From positions 25,938,506 through 26,002,505 of the forward strand of contig CM029367.1 in assembly GCA_017165825.1 (NCBI GenBank): a stretch of 64,000 bases of DNA. The letters run 5' to 3'. Made by a program: the position numbers and the translations under genes. Positions 62,031-64,000 of this stretch are shown piece by piece (the stretch's first letter is position 1; every line of letters starts with the position of its first letter). Below the pieces are notes generated by a model. That model did not search any database. It saw only the letters and a program-made list of their open reading frames with translations, and was not told the DNA's origin. The stretch comes from Hepsetus odoe. Taxonomy: Eukaryota > Chordata > Actinopteri > Characiformes > Hepsetidae.

Positions 62031-63739
62031 AAACATTATGTTGCCCTCAAATAACGGGAATATGCTTAAAAACTATTGTCATTTCTAAATCGTGAAACTA
62101 AAGCATACACAAAGTGTGGAACCATGTCTAAATTGTTGGACGTAGGAGCAGAAAGGAGCAGAGGGGTTAATCAAGGAAAATTATGCCATTGTCCCAAAAA
62201 TTATAGAGATTTATATACATTAGGTGCTCCATGACATACTGTCTGTTAATTCTTACCACAATACCGGCCTCTGCAGTATTAATATCACAGGAGGCTGCAA
62301 TATGCAAATCAGCCTCTGAGCAATCACAATGGGGATCATTCAGTCTAATTTATCCTAAAAACATACCTGCATTGTTGCACTTAATAAATGTCATTCATTT
62401 TTATGCGGGGCAGATGCAGTAGTGCAGAAACATGACATATAGGCTTGCTGGTGGTTTGCTTTCGCCAGTGGTTTTTGTATAGAGAAACAGTTGTGCAAGC
62501 GTTTTGAAACCGTTGTGCCCTAAATAAGCAAATGCTATAATCTGAAGTTAGACACTCCTGATCATATACTTTATATGGCAGGAGCAGCTATGTAGTTTAC
62601 GCTGAAACAGGATTTGAACCTTCTAACAATCACAAAAACCTAACTTACTGTAAGCCTTCAAACATTATGTAAACTGTCCATTCAGCAAACAACATGCCAG
62701 CATTGGGTCACACACTGCTCCTCAACTTTGTGTACACACATACCACATAAAAAGAGACACTGTTTGTCAGATTAGAGGCTTTTGGTCTTCCAAGAAGAAA
62801 AAGCTTAGTCATAACTTTGCTTAATGCATTTTAGCACAGAGAAGCTGAGATAAACAGTGAGACCTGAGAAAGGAAATACTGAAGGAACGTAAAACTCTTG
62901 AACCAAACAGAATCATCCCCTCTGCCTCAGGGTTGTCAACAAGATTAGGCTGACTATTCACAAGGAAAGGTTTTCTGTAAAAGTCTTTATGGACACGCAT
63001 AAAATCACCAACTCTTACCAAAGGTCAGGGCATAAAAAGCTGCATGACCTCCATACATATGTCTGTTTTTACCAAAGGTGAGACAAAAAGATGTTTTACT
63101 GCATTGCAATCACTGTGAAAACATTAACAGGTTTGTATCTTTTGGTAATTTAGTCTTGTGAATGCACAGCCCAGCAATGGAGAGTATGAAGTGAGACAAC
63201 AAAACAACCCTTATCAGTTTATATATAATATAATATATAATATAAATATGTGAGCTGTAAGAACACTGGTCTGGCTCCACACACTCCTCCTAACTCCCTT
63301 CTTTTTTTGAACTGAACATCTCCTTACAATTGCCCCATGTCAAGGGTTTTGCTGTGCATGATAACCTAGGATGAAAACCAGTAACCCTGTGAAAGGGTGA
63401 TGGGTGGTCAAGACTCTGATGGACGTGACTGAGGGAAGGCTAGCCTCTCTGGCCTGACCTCACAGAAGAGCTACTGTAGCACAAACTGCTGAAAAGGTTT
63501 ACACTGGCTTCGGTATCAAGGTGTCAGGACCCTCAGTGAATCAGCCTGAGTGATAAGAATAGAAAGCATTGTCAGATAGAAAATTGTTTCTGGAAAGCGA
63601 GGTGTTAAATTGCAAGCTTGACAACCAAACCATGGAACGATGGAAGATGGTGATCTTAATGTTTTTGTTTGCATCGTGAAGCAGTGTAACGTCTGGACAG
63701 GGGCATTCACTCACTTTGACACATGCCCCCTACCTAAAA

Positions 63740-63985
63740 ACTCCCCTTCATGGCAACAGCATTGCCTAATGTCATCAACATAACAGTTTTAGGTGATGAC
63801 TTGGACATTCAAGTGCACAGATCTAAATCCTGCTGATCTGTATGACATGCTGGACAAACTAGTCCGATCCATGAAGGCTGAACTGCTGTCTTCATGTCAG
63901 ATCGCGGCACACCTTTCTGTTTTGGCTGTTTTGAGATATTTTGGTAGCATAAAGAGAACCTACACAATATTAAGCAGCTAAAAAT
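63740..63985 (+). mobile_element. Tc1-like transposon remnant (family T2), C-terminal part
   Basis: The plus frame 63793-63981 reads TDLNPADLYDMLDKLVRSMK, then CQIAAHLSVLAVLRYFGS, equivalent to PDLNPIEHLWDVLDKQVRSM...CQIPQHTF of family T2. The DNA end ACACAATATTAAGCAG matches the terminal stop region. An internal deletion joins CATGGCAACAGCATTGCCTA to the PDLNP part. It is oriented opposite to the 46.3-kb copy. Confidence 0.75.
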
Positions 63986-64000
63986 GCTATAATGCTTTAA

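Larger units (their letters stand above)
60955..62212 (+). mobile_element. Tc1-like transposon (family T4) interrupted by two later repeats
   Basis: The coding remnant runs 60990-61590: AGAAGACCTCATGAACGGAA, GATGGCCAGATTACAGTTTG, TAAACATGGTGGTGGGGGTA, TGGGCATGCATGGCAGCCAC and GAACTGCTGATGGCAG-type segments, then GACAATGATCCCAAACATAC with one base change. After the SINE-B (61593-61767) and a second repeat (61905-62030), the 3' part resumes at about 62027 with TTCCAAACATTATGTTGCCC. It ends near CATTGTCCCAAAAATTATAG, the decayed right terminal repeat. Several frameshifts are present. Confidence 0.72.
25950..64000 (-). other. galnt2: galnt2 intron 1, partial (more than 38 kb)
   Basis: This is sequence upstream of exon 2 on the minus strand. 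I found no exon encoding the expected short cytosolic tail plus a membrane anchor, and no GC-rich promoter-like island, so exon 1 is presumed to lie past position 64000. The human gene likewise has a very long first intron, known for lipid-trait association signals. Apart from the listed repeats, I recognise nothing in 25.98-28.1, 30.3-33.1, 34.4-35.5, 36.4-37.9, 38.7-43.5, 44.7-46.3, 46.8-48.6, 48.9-51.7, 52.0-55.3, 55.9-57.3, 57.6-58.9, 59.2-60.4 and 62.2-63.7 kb, beyond simple-sequence tracts. An independent gene cannot be excluded but none is visible. Confidence 0.65.

Noticed and set aside
25950..64000. galnt2 exon 1 or a CpG-rich promoter inside the window
   Set aside because: No minus-strand stretch encoding a short basic tail plus a hydrophobic anchor followed by a donor in phase 0 was found, and no CpG-dense block is visible. 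A diverged short exon could still be missed.

Overview
This is vertebrate nuclear DNA, most likely from a ray-finned (teleost) fish. The evidence is short exons with consensus splice sites inside long, AT-rich introns, abundant CA/TG microsatellites, and several fish-type repeats: tRNA-derived SINEs, degraded Tc1/mariner elements, RTE-like and L2/CR1-like LINE pieces and a hAT-type MITE. The repeat mix hints at an otophysan (characin or catfish group), but that is only an inference.

One protein-coding gene is supported, on the minus strand: part of galnt2, polypeptide N-acetylgalactosaminyltransferase 2. This Golgi type II membrane enzyme starts mucin-type O-glycosylation. Six consecutive exons, corresponding to exons 2-7 of the human gene, run right to left: 25862-25949, 19024-19177, 4083-4181, 3223-3290, 3030-3095 and 1242-1363. 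Every exon has AG/GT borders, and all exon lengths and phases agree (88, 154, 99, 68, 66 and 122 nt; 199 codons). They cover the end of the stem region and the N-terminal half of the GT-A catalytic domain, including the DSH (DxH) metal-binding motif and the UDP-contacting residues. Exon 1 (cytosolic tail and membrane anchor) was not found and should lie beyond the right edge. The remaining catalytic exons and the ricin-type lectin domain lie beyond the left edge.

Layout. 1-4.2 kb: a compact cluster of exons 7, 6, 5 and 4, with one hAT-like MITE in intron 6. 4.2-19.0 kb: intron 3, holding four SINE-A copies, a Tc1 deletion derivative, a second Tc1 remnant and a 33-nt Z-DNA-type tract. Next to exon 3 it also holds a poly(A) tract, a 51-bp-arm palindrome and a SINE-B that ends about 10 nt from the exon 3 splice donor. 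19.2-25.9 kb: intron 2, with a SINE-B and an RTE-like LINE flanked by a perfect 15-bp target-site duplication. 25.95-64 kb: intron 1, which still continues at the window edge. It holds ten SINE-A copies, two SINE-B copies, several Tc1 families (one disrupted by two later insertions), a second RTE-like mosaic, an L2/CR1-like fragment and simple repeats.

No second host gene, RNA gene, CRISPR array or previously undescribed molecular system could be supported. The most interesting points are the palindrome and SINE beside the exon 3 donor, the two SINE-A subfamilies that keep a 3' stem-loop despite sequence change, and the nested insertions at 60.4-62.2 kb.
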